A stretch of DNA of 64,000 nt from Glandiceps talaboti (GCF_964340395.1 NC_135565.1:19620709-19684708); one strand, 5' to 3'. Shown: positions 43,601 through 57,025, numbered from the stretch's first letter. The notes: generated by a model from the sequence alone, not told the origin. Numbers and translations are program-made.

Positions 43601-46269
43601 TGTTGGAGTTCAGGAAAATCTCATGAGATCACTATGTATCCGAGGAAAAAATCAGATTTGCGAAAATATTGTTCATATAGCGTAAAGAGCTGTTCGCAAA
43701 AGAGAGAATTATCGTGAATACGCGACTGAAAGGGCAGTGTTATTTAGGCCAGCCTGGTTTCGATATGTGAAATTGATCTTTCATTACAGCTACATGTATC
43801 CGACGATCTTCATTATTATATCAATATTCAGTTCCATCAAATTGGCCTAAACACTGCACAGTTACTCGCTTGCAGTTAGATATTATTACACACCTGCAGT
43901 AAACAATATACGGAGTCACTCTGACCGCACATATGATCAACAACACACCGCTTTGTATAATTTTCCTCATGGACTCCCTAAGTCACTTGAAAATATATTC
44001 AATTCATCTTTTGAAGAAAAAAAAATTATTATGTCTAATGGTTGATATATTGTTGTCTTAAACCAAAAATATCGTTTTATCAATGGAAAATCTTTACAAT
44101 ACCACAACAATTCGATAAAAAGTGGAATGAACAGGAGCGTTCAGTTGTCTACCTTGAACAATATACAAGATCAAGCCATGTAATGATGTGTCTACGGCAG
44201 TGGCTCATTGAATCTGACTCTGATTATTGGGCTTGTGACGTGGTGAAACGCGTGCACCGTCTGCAAGCAGGACTATGGTGAAAACAGCTCGGGTTTTTTT
44301 CAATTTACCCCTATTTACTTCGTTTTTTGTCGGAATTTTACTTTGTTGTTCTGAGAGTGAGTGCCTTCTCCCTGGACAGTGGAATGGAGATGCTCGTGAT
44401 ACTTGTCTGTACATGAAGTTCTCATAATTGCAATCTGATAAGTTGAAGCCGTACTGGGAAAAGATGTCCACCTAATATCCTTACATCCTTTCATTTTTTT
44501 TCTTTTTGTTTGCTTTTATTGTTATTGTTATTATTATTATTGTTGAGTTTTATTTTTAATGTTCATCTGATATGTTTTACCAAATATATTGATTTTTATT
44601 TCTTGTAATATATTGGGTTTTTTTCCTCGTGGTGTATTTACAAGCCTCATCTATGTGCCTTTCTTCATCTAGAACAAAACAAAACACAAACAAACAAACA
44701 CGCGCTCACACACACAAACAAACAAACAAACAAACTAACTAACTAACTAACTAACTAACCGTCCTAACTTTTTTGAAACACACAGTTACAGTACAAAAAT
44801 TGAGTCAACATTACTGTTGACACCAATCAGTACATTTACATCTTCACATAACGTACGTGTATAACTGAATCAGATCGTAAGACATTCTTGGATCTGTCAA
44901 ATACTTCCATTTCCCTGAATTAATTACAATTAGCCTGCCTGTAGACTTGTAAGTTGTAGGACTATTAACGCTACTACATCGTAACTGATATTTTGATTGC
45001 TTGAATTTTCGCTCGTCCAACTGGGCGAAAATTTCCATGTAAAAAAATCAAATCGTCAGTAAGGATAGTTGAAATAGTGTGGTAGCGTTAGGTAGGCTAT
45101 GAATTGTAATACACATTGAGATTCAAATGCAGACAGCAATTTATATCTCTAGATCTGTTCTGTATCATTATGGTGGGGTCAGATTATCGAGACGACCTTT
45201 GAACTCAATCAGACCAATATGATATACAAGTTGTACAACTGATTGTATATGGTCCAAGACCATACACATGCACACACACACACACGTACAGGAACACACC
45301 AAAAACCAACGGATAGCCTCTAGATGCACACATTCACTGAACACTAGTTGCAACTGGATCATGGAACGTTTTTGTTTTACATGTAAAACACATGTTGTGA
45401 AAGGTACATTAACTTACTCGTAATATCGTATACCCTGAACAGTATAATTGCATTACTTGTGGGTAAACTTTTGTGTGTGTGGGGGGGGGGGGAGAGAGGG
45501 GGGGTGGCGGCGGTACTACTTAACTGCGAAGTGTGTGTACATGTGTACTTCACTATGTTCACCCTATACGCACGTGATACCAGTTTGTAGGGATTACATA
45601 TATGATGTGACTCTTACATATCATTTCCAAAAGGATCGGAACAACAGATTAAATTAAAAACATTTGTAATGAAGTGGAATGATTTTGACTTGTAATGGTC
45701 TTGTTCTTGTCCTTTTTCTTTCTTTGGGAACTAGAAGCTTTTTTTCTGCTTTTTTGGTAAATGTAATCTCTTTCTTTCTTTCTTTGAACTTGCAATGAGA
45801 AAACAAGTTTTAAAAAAAGAAGAAGATGTGACTCACACGAAGAATAAAATGTAGACAATCACCTTCTCTGAGACAAATTTATCTGGCTGCGTCATAATAC
45901 GTACCTTTAACTGTACCCGATTAAACGTTGGCGTCGGCTGTCACGTATAACCTTCTTAATCGTCTATACTAGTCTATACGTGCTTCATAGGTATCTACGT
46001 CACAAATGATCACGTATACGTCATATATTCATATCAGTTACTCGTCCATGCTAAAACTTGCACACTCACAAAACAACATAATATATCCTTTTAAGGATTT
46101 TTCATTCTTATTTTATTTTTGTTGATAATTTCCAAGCCACGGTAACAATATAACCTGAAGTGAAATTGACAAGAACTACTAACATCATAATACCCTCTCC
46201 ATCTTTGTGCACCTCTTAAACATTGCTTAACCCTTCTGTTTCACTTTCAGATTTTCATCTCTCCATCAC

Positions 46270-46300
46270 TTCAGTAGTCGTCGTCGTCGTCGTCGTCGTT

Positions 46301-46352
<52 letters not shown>

Positions 46353-46521
46353 CCACCGCCACCACCACCACCACCACCGCCACCACCACCACCACCACCA
46401 CCACCACCACCACCACCACCACCAATAATAATAATAATAATAATGATAACAACAACAACAACAACAACAACAACAACGATCGACGATGGCGACAACAACA
46501 ACAACAACAACGACGACGACG

Positions 46522-46594
<73 letters not shown>

Positions 46595-46596
46595 CG
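46270..46596. repeat. Compound trinucleotide cluster: GTC, ATC, ACC, AAT, AAC, ACG, AAC
   Basis: About 325 bp made of successive pure trinucleotide blocks. Long homopeptide frames arise on both strands, so the apparent open frames are not evidence of a gene. Confidence 0.97.
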
Positions 46597-46933
46597 GCGG
46601 CTATAATTATCTGGGGCTATGAAGTTGTTTAGATTGTACATTCTCGTAAACCAGAGCTAATATTTCTTCTACTACACTTCGAAATAAAACCAGTAGGGAC
46701 CGGCTTGTTAAGAACGGTACCGTAAAACGGTCGTGGTTTGCGACAATGAGATTGTGCTAGAACGAAAAACAGTACAAATACTTAACAATTGTAAATGTAT
46801 GTGTCTAGACACAGGGTAAAGGACAAATAATCAACTTTGTTCTCGCGATTTTCCGGATTTCTAATATTATTTTCTCTACATTTCAAATAAAGTTTTAAAT
46901 ATTGTTTCCTCTCACCCCCCCCCCCCCCCGTCT

Positions 46934-47030
46934 ATCTGCTAGACCTCGGATGTTCTTCCGATAGAATATGACACACGCCCGAACATCGCTATTGAGGATG
47001 GAACATCCGAGGTCTAGCAAATGTCATCAG
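46934..47030. mobile_element. Hairpin element next to a poly-C run
   Basis: GCTAGACCTCGGATGTTC at 46939 pairs perfectly with GAACATCCGAGGTCTAGC at about 47005-47022. A C13 run lies just to the left. Confidence 0.75.
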
Positions 47031-47344
47031 GATATAAATAACTGCCAATCAGAGAACCGTATTAGCGACAAGCACAAACAGAGGACAATAGCTAATTTTT
47101 TTCATGCATATTCATCTTAAGGAGGGGCTTGTAAAAATAACCACCAATGCATTGACTAAAATGTGTGAATGACAACGTCTACACACTCATCAAACACAAT
47201 TACCATAAACTGATAAGACATAGTAATGACATAAATGTGTTTGTCAACACCTGCATGCAGAGATTGAATATATTAAAGTATATATATATGCATACATGGC
47301 CCAACCCACTAATCTCAATGGAATGTCCGGTCTGAAAATGACAT

Positions 47345-47445
47345 TAGCTAGAATGTTCGGGCAAGCCCTCACTGAAAACATCGTTCGCTTATAGTATCGA
47401 AAGAAAGCCCGAACGTCTAGCAGCAAGACTACCCCCCCCCCCCAA
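47345..47445. mobile_element. Second hairpin element next to a poly-C run
   Basis: GCTAGAATGTTCGGGC pairs with GCCCGAACGTCTAGC about 65 bp away. GTCTAGCAGCAAGACT and a C12 run follow. Related to the 46934 and 38281 elements. Confidence 0.65.
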
Positions 47446-48115
47446 CCACTATTTTCGACTGTTACCACTGTCTTATCAGAGATTTCTAACTTTAGCATTA
47501 ATTAGCAGATTGCTAATCCTTAAACTCACGTTCTAATTGCCCAATTAACACATTGCACAGTAAGCAATACGCGTCCATGTATTACCATTAGTCGTATCAG
47601 TAGATGTTTACACTCACGGTAATGCGTTAATTTAGGCAAATAGTCAGTTTGTTCTAGCAAGCTACTAATTAATGCAAAGCTGATAAACTCAGATAAGACA
47701 TTGATATCAGGTAGGAAATAGAAAAAAACAGTGAGAGGAAACAGTATTTAAAACTTTATTTGAAATATACAGAAAATAATATTAGAAATCCGGAAAATCG
47801 CGAGTACAAATTGATCATTTGTCCTTTACCCTGTGGTCCGAGGGCTGGGAATGAGTCTCGACACAGACAACTAACACATCTGTGGTCTCGGGTAGTAGAC
47901 GTACACACTGGCGAGGTTATTGAATAACTTTTGATATCTACATATGTACAGGGTTCAAATTTACAAATATCAGAATAATTCGATACTTTCGTTTTATTAC
48001 TTTCGCTATATTTGTCATTTATTTGAATCGCTATTGTTTGAAACTTTCCCATGGGTCTTTGCGATCAGAATGAGGTCATAGGGAATATGTCTAGTAATAG
48101 TTACATGTAAACACG

Positions 48116-51100
48116 ATGGCCACCAACGCAAACCAGGTCCTGGAAGAAATTGAGGAAAATTTCCTGGAGTGTAGCATTTGTTCAGAGTGGTATAATAATG
48201 CCAAATGTCTTCCGTGCCTTCACAACTTTTGCCATCAATGTTTAGTTCAACTAGTCGGAAATGGACGTAGTTTTCCGTGTCCGATTTGTCGTCGCGTTTG
48301 TAATCTTTCAGCCGAAGGCGTGACAGGTATTTCGACAAACTTTTTCATCAACGGATTGGTTGAGATATTTCGTAAACGTGACAATCACTCAGTAGATGTT
48401 GAGAAATGTGAAGGTTGTCAACAGGGGGTGTCTGTAAAACATTGTGCGGAGTGTGGGGTTAATATATGCAGCACCTGTGTACAGTCACATAAACGTTTTC
48501 CAGCGACTACATCTCACCGCTTGGTGGCGCTAGAAGATCACAAGCGTTTGAACTTGGACGGTGGTGTTTTGCGACAATTTCCAATCCATTGTCCGATGCA
48601 CTCCAATTACCCAGTAGAATTTTACTGTGAAAGGTGTACAAAGTCAATATGTTTGAAATGTACAACACAAGAACACAAAAGCCATGAGTATAAAAATATT
48701 GACGAAGCAGCCAAGAATTTTTCAGAGTCGTTGATGACAATGGTAGACAAACTGAAAGGAAAAGAGACTGGGGTAAAGAATAACAGGCAGGAAATGGAGA
48801 GAAAAGAAAAATCTCTTGAAGTATACTATGACATAGAAAAGCACAAGATCAAGGCACACATGCAAACAACAATTGAGCAGTTCACTCATATGGTGCAGGA
48901 AGATGGTGACAAACTTTTAGAGGAACTGAAAATTTCATATGACCAGCAAAAGACAGATATACAGACACAATTGAATTCAACTCAAAATGTTGAGAAAGAC
49001 CTATCAAATGCTAGAAACTATGCTGAAAAACTGATGTTTTATGGCCAGCCAGCACAGCTGATGTCTTCAACAAAGGAAATCACAACACAGATTACAGATT
49101 TACTAAACCAAGAGGTGAACAATGATCCATCTTGTAAGACTCGTCTACGTCTTGAGTTTAAACAATCCGATGATTTCTTCACTGAAAAAAATCTAGGAAC
49201 ACTTGTGGAAAAAGCTTTTGAACATCCAACAGCTGATATTCCTCGTGAAGAAAGTATTGCCACGGTAACTGAGACCATGGGAACTGTAGTGATTGGAACA
49301 GAAGCAGGTATGGATGTGATACAACCAACCAATCCTGCAATGAATGATGGCACAAACCATGGAAGGAATGTGAGCAATAGCAGTAGACCAGTCCATTTGT
49401 GTTCCCCAGGTGAGTGTCAAATAAACACCATTAATTTTGAACTATACAAAATCTACATGTTGGTTACATGTATTTGTAATTTTGAATATTTGTATCATCA
49501 CCATTTTAAAATTGTACACAGCACATCAATGTGTAAAGTTACTCCGAGATATTCACACAATTTGTCAAAAATCATATATACCATATGGATTTGAAGAGAA
49601 AGTCTGAATTATAAATGCTGGTCAATCTATGTCACACTGGTGCATGTCTACATAATTGTTTCTTCAATGCATGAACTATTCATCAAAACATTCAGTACCG
49701 CTGTTATTTTCCATGTTTTTTTTCTCACATGAGCCTTTAAGCAGGCATAATGATATTTTCGTAAATGTCCCTATATCTTCAGAAAATAGTTGTGATGCTG
49801 AAGGGAGACATATGTTGTATATAGTATACTAGTCTACTTCCTATACAGTATCGTTACGATTCATACTTCACTCATACAGTATAGTCAAGACCCTGGCAAA
49901 AGGTGTTAATTATGGTTCAACCCCATAGTGAATGAAGCGCTAAAAACGCATGTCACTAGTAATAACGGGCTGTCGTCACCGCTCATTAAATATTCATTTG
50001 GTACAACTGTTTTGACGATGTCCAATGTCCTACCAGGACTCCATTGCCAGTTTGTTTAAACTAAATCATGTGGGGACACAACAACATAATCATGTTTATA
50101 TCAACACCGCAGGAGGGAGCACAGGAATGTGTGCTGATTGAGGGAATACGACCAGAAGGTGGTTGTGGTTAGGGTACCGTTAGAAACCATGTGCACAGTC
50201 TGGTCATCCAGACTAATAGTATACAGTCACACAATCAGTCTCTACCTCATATCCCTATTTCAAAACATTATTTACAACTTAAAACTGAATGTTTACGACC
50301 AGTACATTCTTTAGAATATACATGTATCTTGTTCTTCAGGTGTGGTTCCTCCATCAGTCAGAGCTCCACATATACCTGAAGATGTCCATGTGGGATTTTG
50401 GTGAGTTTGCACATGAGTGAGATTTTTGTCTTCACCTACCTTTTCTTCACTCTCTCTAAAGTAGCACAAAGTGTTATAGACTTTGTCTAGTTCCTATACA
50501 GTATCATTACCATTTACACCTCCACTCACAGTCTAGTTCCTATACAGTATCATTACCATTTACACCTCCACTCACAGTATAGTTCCTATACAGTATCATT
50601 ACCATTTACACCTCCACTCACAGTATAGTTCCTATACAGTATCATTACCATTTACACCTCCACTCACAGTATAGTTCCTATACAGTATCATTACCATTTA
50701 CACCTCCACTCACAGTATAGTTCCTATACAGTATCATTACCATTTACACCTCCACTCACAGTATAGTTCCTATACAGTATCATTACCATGTACACCTCCA
50801 CTCACAGTATAGTTCCTATACAGTATCGTTACCATTTACACCTCCACTCACAGTATAGTCAAAGTCTTTACTCCAGAAGTCCTGAGATGCATGAGATGCA
50901 ATTTAAAATTCATCCACAGCCACCCACACAGTCATTAACATCAAGTCTTTGTTAACCAATCTCAAAATCCTAACCAATAACACAGTCTCTCATAATGTCA
51001 GCAGATATGTAATGTCCAAATACATGTATGGTATATTTGTCAGCTCAGGATGCTATTTATACACTGTTTATGTCACTATAACAGTTGAGGTTCACTGATT

Positions 51101-52331
51101 GGATGAACAACTTTTTGTGCTGATTGAGGGACTTTGACTAGACATGGTTTAGTTAGAGACTACGATGCTATCCAGACTATTTGGGCAGAGAAGGATTCAA
51201 ATTTACATGTGAAAAACAGTTGTCTGATAAAGCTATAGGAAGAGTTGTTAAGAAGGACTCTATTTAATTCCAGTCACTCCATTGATCCGATAGCTCTGAT
51301 GGCAAGAACCTGGAATTGATTTCTGGGTGTTATTCAAGTATAATAAAACTGTCAGTGCATCTGCCATTATGGTTGTACAAATCACTCTTCCTGTGTTCAT
51401 GGAAGTAGAACGGTTCTACTTCCATGCTGTGTTGTTACCCGGTGATTGAATGATGTGAATTTCCTTATCATTTTTAGGGATGACACTACAATACCACTCA
51501 AGCTCAATAAACAAACTTTGTTTGTGAAAGTTTTCTAAATTTGTGTTGGCTAGAAGTGTGAAAATGAAGTTCAGTAATTGTATTGATGCCAGACCCCTCT
51601 CCCTTCCTAAATGAACAGAAGTTTGTTTATTGAGCTTGTGTGACATCTGCAATTGTCCCTTTTAATAGTAAACATAAAATAGCTGTTTCTAATTTCTGTT
51701 CAAGATTACTGTTTTTGAATTAGTCACTAATTGGATAAATTGTTTTGATAGGTGTGATGGCTGCAGAATGCACCCAATACAAGGACAAAGATATAGATGT
51801 TATACGTGTCCAAACTTTGATTTCTGTCATAACTGTTTTCAAAGCAGAGGAGAACACAGTCATCCATTTCTATGTATTTCATCAGTGGGTAAGATAGAGC
51901 ACCAAGAGTTACAATAAAATTTCAACAAACATTTGACAATCGATCCACAATTTCAATTTTACATGTAAAGTACAGCAATTGTCGGAGACACCACGAGTCT
52001 CTGACGTGGATGTTTAAAAATGTTAATACGATACGAGAAGTTTGAGGTCTGAAAAATAGAGAACGAACACCAAGTTCTTGTAAGTGCATTAAAACAAAGT
52101 TGTGAAAGATTATGCAGACATACTGTATATTCTGTAAGTCTGTGATACAATGTCAGTTTATGTTACTTTTATCATTTTCCAGGTCAAAATCCTAGATTTG
52201 TTGGTCAACCAAGAAGTAGAGAACAACCAGTTCATGCTAATTATTGGTAAGTTTATTATTATTTATATATTTTAGATGAGGTCACTGGTGTGTATGTATA
52301 AATCTATATATCTATAGTGAACATCCATCCT

Positions 52332-52398
<67 letters not shown>

Positions 52399-52413
52399 CA
52401 CTGTCTGTCTCAC

Positions 52414-52457
<44 letters not shown>

Positions 52458-55400
52458 GGTTGACTGTCTGTCTGTCTGTCTGTGTCTGCCGTCTGTGTGT
52501 GTGTCTGTCTGTCGGTTGACTGTCTGTCTGTCTGTCTGTCAGTTTGTCGGTTGTCTGTGTCTGTCTTTGTGTGTCTGTGTGTCTGTCTGTCTGTCTGTCT
52601 GACTGTGCCTCTCTTGTCTGTCTGTCTTGACTTGTTTTCTATAAATGCCTTTTACATGTATAGTAGTGTTTTTATTTAGGACAGTTAGTAAGCAGATAAA
52701 ATGTACCTAAAATACTCCTATTTTAATTAAACTACGACTTCATATGAAGACTTTAAAATCAAACAACGTTTTATGATCACTTATCTCATAGTAGTAGTAC
52801 AAAATGTACTCTAGTAAACAGATCAAAAAACTAGAAAGTCTGAATTTGATGCATAATTTTTGTTGTGATGTTTTGTTGCCATTTTACATAAAAAACATAG
52901 ACATTAGTTCTGTTCTGTTCTGTATGAATGGAAGGGAAGGGAAGGGAAAGGATGAATATCCAGGGATAATGAAGTCCCTCAGATCCTGTGTGTCGTGTGG
53001 AAATGTGAATCAAAGTTATTGTTGAAGTCTTTAGTGTCTTTTGATAAGATCACACAGTACAGCAGAGTGTACCATTAATTCACTAAATGAATTTTCAATA
53101 GAAACTTAGAGATTTGTAAGGTGAAATTATTGTTTTGTTTTACGTAGGTGCAATGTTTGTAATGTGAATCCAGTGAGAGGTTGTCGATACAGGTGCATTT
53201 CTTGTCCAGATTTTGACTTGTGTGAAAATTGTTTTCAAAGCACAGTGGATCATAAACACCCATTTAAGTGTTTTGCTGCACCAGGTAAGACTTTAAGTAT
53301 TGTGTTAGGGCCAGACCCAGAGAAAATTGGGCACCTGTATAGTCAGTGTTTTCGCTAAGGTGTGGGAACCCTGGTAACAGAGAGTGGTAGATTTGGTAAA
53401 ACTGGCATAGTTCCCATTCATTCTACCATAATATTGGTGGTGAACCCTGGTAAAATGACTGGGGAAATCTGGTAAGTTTTACCTACTTACCACCCATAAC
53501 ACAAACACTGATAGCTAATTGACTGACAAACTAACTTGAAACCAAACATTAGTCATATAAATATACATGAACAATTATAGCATTTAATGAGAAATTTCTC
53601 ATTGATACCCCAAACTTTCTACATGTGGTTCTCAATTACAGGAAACATACCATTTACAGTTGAGAATGTGACAACTATTTATTCCTTTATTGAATTTTGT
53701 ATATAAAAACATTATTTGAATAGTTATCAAATATCGTTCATTTAGACAAAAATAATTAAATGACGCATGGTAATAATAACTGATTTCCAACCACATTCCA
53801 CCAAGAAATTGTGAACCGACTACAACCAAGTACAAGGCAGGGGGTCAAAGACATCTACCCTTCACTAAATAGATGATCATACTACAGCGATGTTCGACCA
53901 ACTGTATCTCTTAGTCTGTCTCAAGCTGTGCTAAAACTACCTACTAGCAGCAAGTTTCTCTATTGATCACAGTATAATCTTTCATTCTCGGATGTTTAAT
54001 ATTGAAATAAATTGTTAATAAGACCAAGACTGGCTAGTCACTACACACACATACACTCACTCACTTCACTCAGATGGTAAACAAACAACTCAATTAACAC
54101 CTACAATACAACATTGCAACTTTGTTTATTATACCAGATTAGATATCCCACAGTGTCGCTATCCTGAAGACTCTACTTAAAACTCCACAGGTGAAATGTA
54201 CACTAATTAAACATCAAGGAATGAAAGATTACACTGTAATCAATAGAGAAACTTGCTGCTAGTACTAGTAGGAGGTAGTTTTAGAACAGCTTGAGACAGG
54301 CTAAGAGATACAGTTGGTCGAACATCGTTGGATAAGCCATATTCATTACACAACAGTAACATTTCCTAACAACCACACATTATGACATAAGATTTAAATA
54401 TTGTTACCTTAGACAGTACTCCACAGCATGTTGGTAGACCTGGTAGGAATGTAAGAGTATTTCCAGGGATTACGTAAGTATAGAATTATTAAGTATGATA
54501 CTTGTACTTTTAAAATACTTATACATGTATGGTTGAGTGTAACCTTCCACGGTGGGTTACTGGGGTGGGTGGGGTATTTATATGAGAACCCTATGACATG
54601 TGAGTGCAAGTTTGGCATACTCAGGGAGGGGGGGGGGGTATTTGTATGAGAACTTGCAATGCAGTGTTCTCTGTGACGGTACTTTCACCAGCATAGCAAG
54701 TGAAAGTGCAGCAGAAAACACTCCAAGCATAAGTGCATATACCACTGACTACCCACACCTGCACTCATTCAGCATGGGTTTCTGTTATTATTATATTTAT
54801 CGAAAGAACACATTTCCATAAAAGTGACACTGTATGAAGAACAAATGTAAAAATACCACTAGTATGCACATGCACTGGTACAAGTAATCTCTTGTACATA
54901 TGAATCACTTCCATCGAGTTTTGCCCAATGAGATTCACTTTGAAACAAGTTTTAATCCTTATTTTGCATTTTGTACACTGACGTTAGCCAAAAAGGGTCA
55001 TCAGTGACAGACCATGTATCATTAATACATGATTGTTACATACATGTCTTTCTAATAGTTGTGACGCTTGCCAGATGTCTCCTCTGAGAGGACCAAGATA
55101 TAGATGTCAAATCTGTCCAGACTTTGATCTTTGTGAGGATTGTTTTGAAAAGCTCTCAAATCATCCCCATTCATTCATGCTTAGATCGGATCCAGGTATG
55201 TTATTAAAAAGGGACTCTGTGGAACATATCAAGAATCACTTTCCATTTGGGACTCACATTTGGCTAGCTCAGTGCCAATACACCAGGAACACCTTTCTAA
55301 TATGTGTCACCAACTGTAGAAACTTGGTACAATAGAATATCTATACTACTATAGTCCAAATAATGAAATGCTTATATTTGGGGATTTGAATTCTTACATT

Positions 55401-57025
55401 TGAATTCTTCTTTATGGGCTAATTTCTTAAATGAGCTCAGTGCTAACATTAGGTTAGCAGTACACCTTTTCTAACAGTTGTCATCAACTGTAGAAAGTAC
55501 AATATCCATAGTCCAAATAAGAATGAAATGCTTATATTTTGGGGAAAGGTGTTTCTTCTTTAAATTCACTGTAAAGTTAAACGCAACTGGAAGGATAATA
55601 CCTACAGTTCAAAGTTACAGCTAAAACAGGCAATGTTCGCCAGAAGACTATCTGTAACATATACATTTAAATTCAGAGTTGATCATTTTGCAAGTTTACA
55701 TTGATTTACTTGATAGATAACAACACTTTTACTACTGAACACAGCATGGTTGTTATTGAGGAAAGTTTCATTGATAGATAACACTTTTACTGCTGAACAC
55801 AGCATGATTGTTATTGAGGGAAGTTTCATTGATAGATAAGAACACTTTTACTACTGAACACAGCATGGTTTGTTACTGAGGAAAGTTTCATTGATAGATA
55901 ACATTTTTACTACTGAACACAGTATGATTGTTATTGAGGAAAGTTTCATTGATAGATAACATTTTTACTACTGAACACAGTATGATTGTTATTGAGGAAA
56001 GTTTCATTGATAGATAACATTTTTACTACTGAACACAGCATGGTTTGTTACTGAGGAAAGTTTCATTGATAGATAACATTTTTACTACTGAACACAGTAT
56101 GATTGTTATTGAGGAAAGTTTCATTGATAGATAACAACACTTACTGCTGAACACAGCATGATTGTTATTGAGGGAAGTTTCATTAGCCGAGTAAAGGTAA
56201 ATAAAACTCTATTCAATCACAATCCTGCTGTCTTCATCAATAAAAGTGCTCTTTTTTAATGTGTAAAACAAGAATCTCAACTGACCCAATGGTGGAAGTT
56301 GCATGATCCTTAAATGTACATGTTATGTACAGTCTTCCGGTGAACATTCCCTGTTTTAGCTGTAATGTTCGGTTGACAATAGGGCAGTGTATTAGAAAGA
56401 GACTTTTGTACAGTACTATAACACAATGCTAACCTAGTGGTGAAATCATAGCAGTCATGTGTTGTGTATCTTTGGTGCACTTGTCTTTTTTGGGTGTTTA
56501 CAGACAAATTCTTTTCTTGACTTAATTTCCCACTAAAGCTAGTGGTATAGTCAACTATACCATGCATGAGCCAGATTGAACAAAAAATATGGAATATATA
56601 CTCTGGTCGTTCTACGTCACGACAACTCGCATCTACGTCACTGGTTCTGCTGTGTTTCACATATGAGTCGTCAAAACGTTCAAAATTGCCATTACTTTAA
56701 CAATATTTCTGTCATATTACTGTCGCTGGTATAATTATGTTATTCTCTAATGTTTGTCTTCATTCAGCTGGAAAATGCTCATGACCTAAGGGTTATTGAC
56801 TCGTAGTTACTTTAGGTCACTCATATTTTCCTTAGCTGAATGATAAAAAATATTTGAAATGAGATCTAAATATATTGTAATTGAATGCCCATGTATATGG
56901 TGTATGATCTAGATATGTATGTTTATAGACTATTTTATGACTATCATATCTTCATTATCTGATCTTCTCCCATAGATTCCACGTGGCAAGTAGCAGTAGT
57001 TGGTCTTCCACTAATTTATTCATAA
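48116..57025 (+). CDS. TRIM-type RING E3 ligase with three ZZ zinc fingers
   Basis: Predicted ubiquitin ligase. Exons 48116-49409, 50340-50400, 51752-51888, 52183-52246, 53148-53284, 54413-54473, 55059-55195, 56976-57025; 1941 nt, 646 residues, frame intact. An in-frame TAG lies 15 bp upstream of the ATG. RING at residues 19-58 (C19-x2-C22, C34-x-H36, C39-x2-C42, C55-x2-C58); two B-boxes (about 97-137 with [20 protein letters not shown], and 160-200 with [20 protein letters not shown]); coiled coil about 205-320. Three ZZ fingers then start at residues 453, 520 and 586, each C-x2-C-x11-C-x2-C-x5-C-x2-C-x6-H-x-H. Each ZZ is one 137-nt exon preceded by a 61- or 64-nt linker exon. A short last exon encodes DSTWQVAV... 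and stops. ZZ fingers in p62, HERC2 and others bind N-terminal residues of proteins; I know of no described TRIM with ZZ repeats. The last exon is the least certain. Substrate and role are unknown. Confidence 0.88.
49815..50217. mobile_element. Copy of the TTAGTCTGGATGCC element family, reverse orientation
   Basis: Starts near CTTCCTATACAGTATCGTTA and ends with GTCATCCAGACTAATAG, the inverse of the family's terminus. It lies in the first TRIM-ZZ intron. Confidence 0.6.
50486..51180. mobile_element. TTAGTCTGGATGCC-family element with an internal 46-bp array
   Basis: Positions 50486-50862 are about eight copies of a 46-bp unit (AGTTCCTATACAGTATCATT ACCATTTACACCTCC type), followed by the rest of the element and its end GATGCTATCCAGACTA. 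The unit is single-copy in the relatives at 41717 and 49815, so the tandem expansion happened inside this copy. Confidence 0.8.
52325..52625. repeat. (CTGT)n microsatellite
   Basis: About 300 bp of CTGT with CACTGT and CGGTTGA interruptions, 78 bp after the donor at 52247 in a TRIM-ZZ intron. Confidence 0.97.
55714..56180. repeat. About 57-bp minisatellite, 8 copies
   Basis: Units share TACTGAACACAGCATG, TTGTTATTGAGGAAAGTTTC and ATTGATAGATAACA. It lies in the last TRIM-ZZ intron and does not overlap an exon. Confidence 0.93.

Larger units (their letters stand above)
43601..48115. other. Intergenic gap between divergent BMAL1 and TRIM-ZZ genes
   Basis: No gene supported. It contains (AAAC)n and (AACT)n runs at 44683-44758, a trinucleotide cluster at 46270 and two hairpin elements near 47 kb. 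The last few hundred bases before 48116 should hold the TRIM-ZZ promoter, but no core motif is clear. Confidence 0.5.

Noticed and set aside
44205-44471. 88-codon minus-strand frame between BMAL1 and TRIM-ZZ
   Set aside because: No recognisable domain, no splice context, and part of it overlaps a GCAAGCAGGACTATG sequence that recurs at 12212.
46223-46641. Frames with poly-Ile, poly-Thr, poly-Asn, poly-Gln or poly-Cys
   Set aside because: Trinucleotide repeat open in every frame; no splice or domain support.
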